Source: Ectocarpus siliculosus (taxonomy: Eukaryota; Sar; Phaeophyceae; Ectocarpales; Ectocarpaceae). Taken from it: a DNA stretch of 64,000 nucleotides. Of the stretch, positions 29,483 through 41,498 are shown piece by piece. The translations under genes were made by a program, and so were the position numbers. Position 1 is the stretch's first letter, and every line of letters starts with the position of its first letter. The stretch lies in NCBI GenBank assembly GCA_000310025.1, contig FN649728.1, positions 2,474,297 through 2,538,296 on the forward strand, read 5' to 3'. A model generated the notes under the pieces. The model searched no databases. It had not been told where the DNA came from and worked only from the letters and a program-made list of their open reading frames with translations.

Positions 29483-30417
29483 GCGGAAAGCAATGTCACC
29501 AACCTCGAGGGAACAGGGGGGGGTCAAGCCCCTGTGACATTCAAGACGTCGTTCAAAACGGCGATTGTTAACCGGAAGAGCGCCATGCTGCTCTTCAGCC
29601 AGGTAGAGTCGTAACTGCTGTCAAATAGTTTTACATGTGCACTTGTTGTCCCCCTGCTTTTTGTTTCCTCCTGGTCATGCCCCCCTGCCCCCCCCCCCCC
29701 TTCCACTTATGTTTCTGCCTTCCAAATCCACGCGCGTCTGTGCGCTAACCACGGTCTCCTTTGAGCCGTATCCTACACGCCCCCATTGAGCACGTACTTC
29801 CCGCCAAGGGTATCCCGAGTGCTGCCAAAATTTGGCCTGCCCGGGAGTTTATCCCTACAACAGTATTTATTATGCTTCGCTGCTAAAGACACAGCTCGCG
29901 CAGGTTTCCTCCCTGTCGAGTTCAACGCCTTCTCGCATGAGCACGCATGAAAAACTGTAGTCTAATGCAGAGGAGAGAGGTGTGGAGGACGGCCAGCAAC
30001 TTTTCTGGTAGACGCTGGAAGTGCCCTGTCTATATCGGAAGCGCAAAGCATCTTCTGAGGAAAACACGAGTGTGTATGGTGCGCATGAGAAATTACCTGG
30101 TGCTCTCCGTACGTTTCGTATGCCCCTCCTTCTATGGAGCAAGTGGTGTATGGACGCTGTACGAGCGCTGCCAAGAATGTCTTTCCGAAGGGGTTTGCTG
30201 CTGGTACAGGCATCGTAAAGGGGTAGCTGACCTCCGCCATTTTCCCCGCTTCTTGTGAGCACCGAGCAGATCTGATGTTACCAGGATACACCAGAAGTGT
30301 GACAACAAGCGTGCCTGCTTGCTCCCTTGTTGGAATCTGACTTCTTGTTCTGGTGCCCTCTCGTAGCTTGCGGCGCGTTTCTCGTTTCAGTCTCCTTTGA
30401 AACCAGAGGTTTTACCG
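29483..30417 (+). CDS. Cyclase gene: tentative 5' exons
   Basis: Bases up to 29,602 read VTFKTSFKTAIVNRKSAMLL before a GTAGAG donor and resemble the strand that opens a class III cyclase domain. Bases 30,391-30,417 (27 bases) read SFETRGFT plus one base. The phase fits the exon at 34,104 to give GFTAKLLRL, as in D-I-S-G-F-T-A of the family. The two candidates do not share a splice phase with each other, so at least one is wrong or an exon is missing. Confidence 0.3.
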
Positions 30418-33400
30418 GTGCAACATCTGTAGAGGCGCAACAAACGGTTCTTCTGTTGCCTACACATGTAATTTGTTTCAGGGCCTGTTTAACGGTAGTT
30501 TGACTGTGTGTCTAGTTTTTCGGAGTCCCACCGGCGACATGCCGCCCACGCATACCTTTGCCTTCGCCACTGGTTGCATTGGTGGGTGCTGCAAGACCCC
30601 CTACCCTGGACTGGCCGCAATTTCTGTCTTGGGTAGATGTGTCTGCGAGACGTTATTTCCACCTTGTTCACGGTGCGAATGTTACAGACGTGTTTCGAAG
30701 CGGCGATAGCACCATTCTCTTCGCTTCTGCTGATAAAGCCTTTGTGTCTCTTTTGCTTGAGTACTCGCCCGCCGGTGTGGTGACGTGGCGACGAAAAGCT
30801 GCCGAAAGGCCGCACAGCCCGGCACGAGGTGATGCCATCCGGCTGGCGTGGATTGCGATTTTTTTGTGCAACCTTTCACGAGGGCCAAACACCCCGAACT
30901 GTCTGTACAGCAGCCACTATGTCAAAGATGTTTTCCATTGGAACCGAAGATAGCCTCGGTTTAGTATGTATGTATACGAAACATTTGTCACAGCAGTGGT
31001 GCGATTCCACCCTGCTAGCTGCCCGGCTGAAAATCCACCCTACAAATACGACTGAAACTGAGGAATGCACCCGTCAATCGCCCCCCCAGGCCAAGGCGAA
31101 CAATCTTCAGACGCTCTGCAGTTTTTTGCCGACCATCGTTCTTCGCAAGCTCAGCCGCTTGACGAGAGAGGAAGCTTCGGTCATGCGGCCGACGAGGGAA
31201 GACTTCCACGGATGCGCCGTCGTCATGCTCGACATGTGCGCACCTCTATCTACTACTTTAGTGATTCCTTTCTTCCTCGAGACTCGACAAAAGTGCCGCC
31301 TACAAAACATTGTGTACTTTTTTCCGTCTTTCACCTTTCGTAGCGGTGGTTGAAGCAACGGCCCTTCTACGGAGACGTCATGATGTTCCACAGTAGTGTG
31401 TGTGCCATCTCGACAAATCTGCGCGTGAGTTATTTTACACCCTCGTGAAAGCCTTTTGCGGGCATCCAGCCGGGTCACACAGGAGGAAGGCCTCCCAGGA
31501 TTGTGTCTTCTCCACCTTCGTTCTGGGAGGCTTGCCTTCAGTCGTTTCTTCCCCTCGTCGATCGTGAAGTCGAGGGTTGCATACGCACGAATTCATCGGT
31601 TTCCCCTTTGTTTGGGCGCTGCTGTACATTGCAACAAATCTAGGAATCATCATTCCTTTGAACACACTTTGCGGCTGAGGCCCCCGATCCCCTGCGCGTA
31701 TCTCCGCGAAATGAGAGGGAACCGGTAGAGACAGGCAATAGATATATGTATATGTGCACCCTCAGCTACTGAACGGTAGGATAGTGGGAGTATTGGAGAA
31801 GGAACTTAGCATTAGTGAGGGCCAGGCAGGTTTCCGAAAGAAGAGGGGGTGCGTAGACCACGCATTCACGGTAGGGAGAATCATCCAAGGTAGAAAGAGG
31901 GCGGGAAAGCCGACGTACTGCTTCTTCCTGGACGTGAAAAAGGCATACGATACAGTATGGAGAAAGGGGCTGTGGAAACAATTGTCCAAGTACGGGATCA
32001 AGGGGAAAATGTGGAAGACTGCTGAAGAAGATGATAGAGTGTACGAAAAGCGCGGTCATGCTAGACGGAGAACCATCTAAATTCTTCGACATTGAACAGG
32101 GGTCCCACAAGGTTGCACGCTGTCCCCAACATTTCCAGTGTTCATCAACGATCTGTTGGAAGTCGTAGAGGCAGTCCGGAAGGGAGTAAAAGTAGGGGAC
32201 ACGGAAACTTCGGTGTCGGGAATGCTGTTTGCGGATGATTTTGTTGGTATGTCGGACACCCCTGAGGGACTGCAACTGCAAATTGACGCGGCGAAGAAGT
32301 TTGCTGATAAGTGGAGATTGTCTGCCAACGTTTAGAAGAGTGCCGTCATGGTATGCAACGAGGACAGGGAGAACCAGTAGAATACAGATGGAAGTGGGGG
32401 ATCGAGGAGATTGCAGTAGCGGACCAGTACACATACCTCGGAGTAGAGATCGCAAAAGACTAAGACTGCTCGTGGAATGCACACATGTCCAAGGTAGCGG
32501 AAAAGGGCAAAGCACGAGCAGGGAAGCTGCACCCAATACTCACAAACCGGCACCTCGATACACGCATCAAATTGACGGTTTTTGAAGAGCGTAATCGTAC
32601 CGCCGCTAGAGTACGCCGGAGAAGTATGGGAAGGAAATAAGAAGGTAGTGAAAGAACTCGAGGCGGCGCAGATGAAAGCGGCGAAAATCATCCTAGGATG
32701 CTCCAAGCGCACAAGTAATGCAGCCGTCAGGGCAGAATTGGGGATCCAATCCCTACGGTCGGGAAGAGACGCAAGGAAGCTGACATGGCAGTATCGCATG
32801 TGCGGGTTGGGAGAGGAGAAGTTGCCGAGAATAGTATGGGAGGCAAAGTGGGCAAACAAAAAAGAGGGGTAGACAACCCACGGAATGGGTCAAGGTTGTA
32901 GAGGACGTATGGAAGGGGTTCGAAATCGACGAAGATGAATCGCTGGAAACGGAGGGTCTACAGGGGTTCAAGGAGAAGATATCTGCTGCTTGTGCCGAGA
33001 GAGAAGAACAGAATCTAAGGCAACAAACCGAGAATAAGGAGGGTCTAGAAGTGTACGAAATGTTGAAAGAAGGACTAGGGTTCAAGGATACCTACATGGA
33101 CCAATGGATGCAGGGACAAAGCAAATTCAGGACCGGGGACGTAGGCCTTCGAGAACGTCGACGAAGACATAGGACGGTAGACGACGAAGACGACAAGTTC
33201 AAATGTGATTGCGGCTTCGAATGCGAAGACCGTGTTCATGTAGTCGCGGAATGTCAGCTGTACGAAGAGGAGAGGGAAGTGCACATGACTGAGCTGGGAA
33301 AAATACAAGGGAGGTACAGGGAGATGTTTGAGGCATGGAATAAAGAGGAGAAGACGGTAGCTGTACTGGGGAGTAGGAAGTGGTTTGAACAGGCGGGAAG

Positions 33401-36400
33401 GGATGCCATTAGGATAGATAGACTAGGGAAGAAATGTTTGAGCCACCTTTGGCAAAGTAGGAAGGAACGATTGGCCATCGGTGATCGGTCCTGTGGGAAC
33501 AATGCTCCGTCCTCTCGAGGACGCGTGGTCAATGGTCTAACCGCTAAGGCATGCAAAACATAAGAGTACGCCCGCCCCCTCCCCCCCCCCCGCCCCACGT
33601 CGCCCTCCTCAGGTGTGGCTTCACGAGCCTCGCAGAGGGACTCCGACAGGGAAAGCTCCTGCTTAACAATGACGGGGGCGTGTCTGGTGACGGTAAGGTT
33701 TGCCCAGATCGGGCGACCAAAAACATTGGCGATAGAGATCGGCAATGTTTCGGGGCGAACGGTATCGGTGTTGTCTCGCTGCGGTTTACCCGGTTTCGCA
33801 GAAGGTTTTTGTCTACCATGTACACTCTAACCGGCTGGTTGCTCTACGTTTTGGAAGGATATACCTATGTTTGGGCTTCCTGTTCGCTCATCGATTCCAT
33901 TCGATATTCTGGGCCCATTATTTCGCATCAGAACGTGAAAAAAACAGCGCGCAATCTATCCCCGTCGCCTTCGCATGCGTCCTATCTACTCTGGCATCGA
34001 CAAGCGGCGGGCGATAAAGGCGAAGGAGTTCCACGGCAGGGAGTGAGGAAGAGTCTTGAGGATGAAGCGTTGGCAAAAACGTGCTCGAGGACGATGATGT
34101 CAGCAAAGCTGCTGAGACTTCAGACCACTGAAGAAGGGCAGGCGGGATTCGGGGCTGAACAGCTGAAGGTGGTGCTCAACTCCTTTTTCAAGGTACGATA
34201 CGTTTGCCCGGCTCCTTTTTCCCAGGTAGACAAAAGAACGGTACACACATTTATTGTCTCCATGTGAAACATGAATATCTGTGTCCCACCACCGCTTCCA
34301 CCACCACAACCACAACGGGTTTTACACCTTCCACTCAGCCATGTTTCGATCAACTGAGGGAGATCAAGTTATTTTGCGTCGTACGCATCCTGCTTAATCT
34401 TCGACAATTCAAACTGTTCAGCCGGATTGCTCGTCTTTCAGACGTTCCCCCTGCTTCTCCATAAACAACCATCCCCCGATGCCCCTCCCCCCGCTCCTCT
34501 TCTTCCTCCCCCTTCTTTGTCGGGCGTATCTTGCTCGTGGGACTTCTGGCAGCGTCTGATGAGCACAATCACGGACCACGAGGGAGACGTCCTCCGGCTT
34601 GCCGGCGACGCTCTTATCGTAGCGTTCACAGGTAAGTGGGTAGAGCGCACACAGTGATACGCTCCCTTCCCTCGCGTAGTCGAAGGGCGTATTGATGTTT
34701 ATGTACGGTCCCTGACCGGTGTGTGCAAGATCGACATGGTGTGTACCGTTGTTTGCACTGAATCGACTGTCGGAGTAACCGGAATGTTTTAGAGCGGCAA
34801 ATTCGACGCGTCACGGGGCGCTCTTGAGCCTATCCGAAAACAGTAGCAAAGAAGAAGGCGCAGAGATCTCTGTCACACGGCAAAAACTGCGTTTTACGGC
34901 CGGGTTCGTCGTTTGCCTCAGTCCTATGTATGTGTCCCTACAGATGGCCACGGAAACAGAGGCACCGTCGACCCCTGCCTTCTCCGGCGGGCAGCCCTAG
35001 TGAGCGCGCTCTGCCTCAAGCGTCTCGACGGGACAAAAATCCAGGTGACGCTCGACTGACCGAGAAAGGACACAGGTAGAAGGGTAGTAATTCGTTGCTT
35101 GCAGACCGGTCGACCCGGTGGTCTAGTGGTATCCTCGAAAACCACTACTGTTTAGTCGCAAAGGTCGCGAAAAACTTTGCGGGTGAAAGCGAAATATAGC
35201 TCGAAAACCTCTCGTGAGTACCAAACTTCGACGTTAGCACAGTTGGCGAGGGAAAGGGACGGCTGGACCCTTCACGAGATAAAAAGAAGACTTCAGCACG
35301 CACACCAGGAGGAAGGTGGGGCACGAAAACCAATAAAAAGAAGAAAAGAGCCCTGGTGTTTACCCCTTCCTGTGTGACCCTGGATGGTTGTAGTTGTACG
35401 AAAAAATACACTGTAAAGTATAGTACTCTACATACACTGAAGAGGGTAGTACACGTCTCACCACCAAAAATGGGGGGACTGTCGCCATAATAAATAGGAC
35501 GAAAACACAACACAAACACATGCCCAAGTAAACGCTCGTCTACCTGGGGCTGAAACGGAGAACATCCTGGGGGGAAGGCGGGGTATTCCTTAACGTTTGC
35601 CTGCTCTACTAAGGAGTGGGTGTTTCGGACATTTGGCGCTTGGAAGGGTGACATAGTACATGGCAAGTAGCGCCAACAACGACCGCACTACGAAGAGATA
35701 ACTTATGACGGTTGCTTCTTGAAGGTTTGTGAAACGAGCAGCTGAAAATGTCGTTGGCTTGCTCCGTTCTCCAAATGTGCGTAAGTTTAAATGGAAAACA
35801 CGAACGAAAAAGCAAATATTGTCTTTTGTCTAACCGCCGGGGCAGGGGCACGTGATGCACTTGCACGTGGCTCTAGGGGTGGGCACTCTGCAGCTATACA
35901 CTGTTGGAAGCGCGGAGGGCGGGTGGCAGTACGTGGCCGCGGGAGAACCGTTTTCCGTAAGTGTGAAGACATCGCGCTAACTGCCGGGAGCCGTACGTTC
36001 TGTTCGTTTTTTTGCCGCTTCGGTGTTCTTGGTATGTATGTACCGATTCAGCTTCCTCAGTAACTTTCCCAATTGCTCTTGGTTTCCGTTGTTTCCAACC
36101 GAATGAGTAGTGTTTGGTTTCTATGTCTTCACCTGCCGCAGCGATCTGTTCCGGTCTGATTTTGCACCGGGTTGACATTAGAGCCGCCATGGCATTCAAG
36201 CATGGGTTCCCAACACGCGAGTTTCGGCCTAAACGGAGCAATTACCCCATGCCCCTTTGCACCAGGACTTGGCAACAGCCATGGAGGATGGCACCGCTGG
36301 CGAGCTGGTCGCATCTTGTAACTACTGGACGCGCATGTCCACCATCTCTACAGAAAACTCAGGATGCTTATATGAGGAACCAACGTCTCATGCTGAAACC

Positions 36401-39400
36401 GATTTCAATGGAAATGAAGAGGGAAGTGCTGGTCGAAATGGTGTCACGGATGATGAGCTCGGTGTTACAGCTGGGACCAGGAAGTCATCAACGCTGAGCG
36501 GGGTGGAATGGGCCTCAAATCATCTCGAGAGTGGGAACGTGAAGGTCGAAGCCTCGGCGAGCGCGGCAGAGGTAAGCTGCGCATCGCAAGCCCACAGCCC
36601 AAGGCATGTTCAAGCAAGGTAGTTGCCACCCCTGTGGTGATCGGTGGGGTCAGTGGAGGCTCGCACCATGTGCGCGCGCGGTGTGCCATAGAGACGCGTC
36701 TGCTCTCGACGAGTCTGGAGAAGCGTTGGCAACGTCCCTCTGTCGTAGTCTCTCAGCTGATATCATTTGGCACACTATTTTTTGTCGGGCAACCGGCCCC
36801 TTGTGGCACATGCGAGGACAGGGTTTGGAGGGAAAAATGGGCGTATAGAAGCCTGTGCAGTTTCACCCGAGTCTTACGTCCGCCTGTCTTGTCTGCCCGA
36901 AGGGCAGTGTTGCTCCCTGCAGGTAGAGACAAATGTCAGAAGTAGCGTTTTGCGCCCGCGAAAAAGCATCCAACAACCAGAAGCGCATGGATTAGGTCAT
37001 CCAACACACAAAACCTACAATTTCACAGTTCGAGCTGCTGCTTCCTCGTCGCGCGTTGGCTTTCCGTTTCAGATCGAGGCAGCTTTAGAGCGGACAAGTA
37101 GAGAAATGCAAGCCCAAGAGATTCAAAGGCGAGGAATACCTGCCGACGGTGAGGGCGACATCAGTACGACGGCGAGCGTGGCAACAGAGGTCAGGGACGT
37201 CTGGGAAGGTTTTCAAGTACCGTTTTACCTTGCTTCATAAGCTAGGACATCCACTTTGCCCAGCCGTTTTCTCGGCAACGGGTGTGGTGCCACGTGCCGC
37301 AAACGGAGGCTTGAGAAACTTCCGCCAGAGCCATTCCCCCGTTGCGACAACCATCTAAGCAATAGGTATTTGCGTAGCTTGTGCGCGAGCAAGTTCTCAC
37401 TACTTCGGTCGTGTTGGACGGTGAAAGCGAGCCTGTTGCACCGCAGAGAGCATTTTACCCATGCCGCCCTTCTTGGACGACAACGTCCACGAGGAGATGA
37501 ATGTCTGTCATGGTGTGTTCTAGGTCGCGGGTCTACCAGGAAATTGACACAAGCACGAGGTATTCGATTGCACAAGGAGCGGCGCGGGGGTACGGGGACA
37601 AACCCTCATTTCGTGAAGACAGCACGATAACCCAGCATGATAACCTGCCGAAACTCTGCCGAGTGCATCATTCCCGTTTTTCGTTCCTGCTGCAACACCT
37701 TCGTATGTATTTGCGTTCCTCGTACATTACGTGCAACGATCAGCTGATAAGAAAGCAGGAGTTTTTGGAGAGGGTCATCCGGCGCTTCATTCCGCCGCCC
37801 ATCCTGTACGTGTGCGAAGCGGAGGAGAGTGGCTGGTTCGCAGAGATAGGTCGCGTCGCTGTGATATTCGTTAACATCGCGATCGAGGGGCTGCCAGGCA
37901 TGGGCGTGATGCAGTCAGTGTTTCTGGTAAGTCGCTGTACGGCCCGCAAAGTACGTGCCACCTCTACTCCTATTGACCTGGAACGCTTACCTGGGGCTGG
38001 TGGCTGTGGGTCGAACTAAAAATAGCTTTTATTCTGTGCGGAATAATACATCCGAATGGTTGAATGCTTCTTCGCCGGTTATTTTTTTGCCCTCTTTCGT
38101 GGTGAGTTGCCGCCAGCACCTTCTTGTATCATGCTCTTCTCCGACTTGATGTCGGCCATGCTCTTCGCAGATTGATGACTACCTTAGAAGCAGTAGAACA
38201 ACTGAGAGCGATTCGTGTCATCGTAACAAGCGTCCCGAAAATCTCACGGATAAAAGCGTGCACCGTTCGACACACCCATAGGTCCTGGGCAAGTAGGTAT
38301 CAAGGCACCCGCCACCCGCAAGGAACAACTGGCTCCATACGAAAATGTGTTCGTTTTCACGTACCTGTACCCCGCCGACGTACTACTGTAGAAGACGGAC
38401 AATAGAGTATGCCATCATGCACTATCGTTGATATGGCTTCCCCCATAGTTTTCGAGGTACAAAACATCAAGACTTACGTGAGAGGAACGGAGGTGTACTT
38501 GTGCTTACGAGTACATTTTGCCTCCATGCAGGTGCCTGGATTGTGCCAGGAATCGTTCCACACGAACCTCGACAAGGTTATCGCGGTCTTTCGATACCTG
38601 ACAACCTACTGCCTCTACGTTCGACACGCAGGTCCTGCAACGAGCAATGAAGTCCAACCAAGGCGTCATCAAGGAGTTTTCCGTTGACGACAAAGGCACG
38701 GTTATGGTGGGAGCTATGGGGCTTCCCCCGATCACCGGATCGAACCCTTCCGCAAGGGCGTGCGTGACGGCCATCAAGATCATGAAGGGGATAGAGGTGC
38801 GTTCATAGATTGGCTGGCTCTGAGTATCAACTTGTCTGCGATATCCTTTGGCCGGATTTTGACCATGCTGTCTGCTTTCGGTACCCACGGGTCCATCAAG
38901 ATCACGTATCATTCCGGCGAACTCGTTCGTTGCCGCCAGTCAACACCCACGTTTCAACGGTCGATGACTCCAAACAAAAACCAGCAATCCGTTGCGGACT
39001 GTCGTCGTTATTAGCTGCCTAGAGACTAAATGTGAAGCTGGGACCCTGCTGTAGGCGAAAGCACCCCCTCCTTGAACGACCGCCGCTTCTTGAATTGTAA
39101 CGGGCGGCACTACATAAGGACAGTAAGAAACCCGGAGGAAACCATTTCTGCCGAAGCCCAAGGGTTCCGAGCGTACATTACGCGTTGTGGGTCTTCCAAA
39201 ACGTGGCGAATGACAGATCCATACGCCTCCGAAGGGTTCCGAGCGTACATTACGCGTTGCGGGTCTTCCAAAACGTGGTGAATGACAGATCCATACGCCT
39301 CCAATGTGTCCAACTTTGGAGATCCGAGGTCCATGCGCCGGGTTGAAGGTGGTTTTGAATAGCATGGTGGATGGATGTACGAACTCGATCGCCACGAAAC

Positions 39401-41467
39401 ACGAAGAGCCAGCAATACTGTTGTCTGGGCAAGACAGGCACGACATCTGCCATGCGTCAGATTTAACATGTGCTAGCCTATCCGCTTGCCGGAATAGCAG
39501 CGTTGATCGCGAAAGACTATATCGGTCCAGTTGTGTGTTGCCAGCGGCCAAGCACCAGTGTATAAGCCGCAATAACTGCCTCACAATCTACGACAGAAAT
39601 TATAGCGGTGCGATGACCTTAACGATCGATACATTTGCTTCAACCGTCTCGCGGTCCACACATCGAAGGCTCTCGGAATAGTCTGCTACGTGGGCATAAG
39701 CTTCGGGCCTGTTTTTACGGCCAGCATTGGTGGTACGCGTCGAGAGTTCATGCTGGTGGGCGACGTCGTCAATACCGCCGGTGCGTTGTCGGTGCAACCG
39801 AGCGGCGGGGGGCGGAGGGTGCGAATATCTGGTTGTCTGAAACCACGACCATGGGTACGCGGAGCCCTCTGGCGTTCCATACATTCTTTACAACTACATC
39901 CTCGTTAACTGGTACAATTGAGACTACGAGAGTAATGCAGGGGAGGTAGTGACAGAGTACACGAGTCGGCGAGTGGTAAGCAGACTCAAACTATTCAATT
40001 GGGTAAACAAGGTTAGCCAAAACAAAAATAAGTCTCGGGCGTTTACTTTTCCACGTGGCCACCCTCTCGTTCTATGTTTCTGTCTTTCAGCGCGCTTGAT
40101 GTCAGCGGGAAAAACAGTGAGACAAGAAAGCATCGAAGCTGCTGCTGCTGCTACATCTTCGGCGGAAGGTGGACCCGTGGAGTCTTCGGACGCCACCAGA
40201 CCGTGAGTCGGTCCAATACTGAAGTCCGAGACCCCATTGTCAGACGGAGCGATTGGTCCCAATCCCTTCTGGCAATCAGAGATACCGGATTGGACTAGAA
40301 CCTACCCCCATTGTCCTCCGTTTCGTTTCCTTCTCTCACCCGACTAACAATTGCTACCCTCCCGCGCAATCAGACCGGCTCGATTTTCAAACGGCGTTGT
40401 AGTGGTGGACTCGGTGACGGCCGGGCTGGCCAGGGAGCTGGTGGAATTCGAGCAGCTCGGGACGATTTCTCTCAAGGGAAAGGCGGTCAAGGTGGAGGTC
40501 TACACGCCCCTTGGGCCCGCCACCGCCTCGGTGAGGACTTGTCATTAGAACCCTCTGTGAGCTATTCGATCGCGCCGGTATACGGCACGGCGGCCTGTGC
40601 GTGCCGGCCGTTGCGTTCCCTTCATTGTGATGCTTGTCGTGGCGGTACTTTCACCCTTCGGTTGAAGGGAGAGGGCGTCCTGTCAGTATCTACACCCCGA
40701 TTGGATCTGTCGTTTGCACCGGTATGTGTGTGCGGTGTGGCCGCGAGCGTACACAAGTAGAGCACCCCCGCCCGAACCCCCAATTTGTTCCGACACTGAC
40801 TTATCACGAGATGTGTCAAACTCCCCATGTCTTTCGCTGTCGGCACAATGTAGTTCCGCACGAATTCAGCGATAGGGGTCGATAACTTCCATTACTTGGC
40901 AGGCCCACTCGAGCATTCCTACATCTCAGCAGCATGAATCATTTTTCAACCATCTCCTCCACCAAGCAAGCTCAGGCGAAAAACTAACAACCAGTTTGGT
41001 TCCTTCAAAATCCATCTACTTTTGAAGGCATTTAGTGATCGGTCCCGTTTCGATCCCCGCGAAGTTTGTTTCTCCTGTGCCGACAATCCCTCTTTTCCCT
41101 CAACACCAATGGGTGTCTTGAAATCGTAAACCATGCTTACACACGGACGTACTTGAAACGCGAAGCGTTCAGTCAGTGCCGGGTTCAAGATGATCGGCCG
41201 TGCGAAACTGAGAGCCACTCTTTTGGAGAGGGCGTCTTCTCTCATGCAAGGGTTTGAGGGTGGGCTGCTGGTGCTCCAGGTATTTTAACCTGACCGGTGC
41301 ACGTTTTTTCTGTACCTTTGTTGCTCGCAGGATGGTCTCATTTTACGTGGTACGCAACGGATTCATTCATACCATCACCATCAATAGCTGGCAGCGTAGA
41401 AGGCGCCGTGGGTTCATCGATCTATGGCTACTTGATGTCATGTCTGTTTTAGGTTGGGCGATGTGGG

Positions 41468-41498
<31 letters not shown>

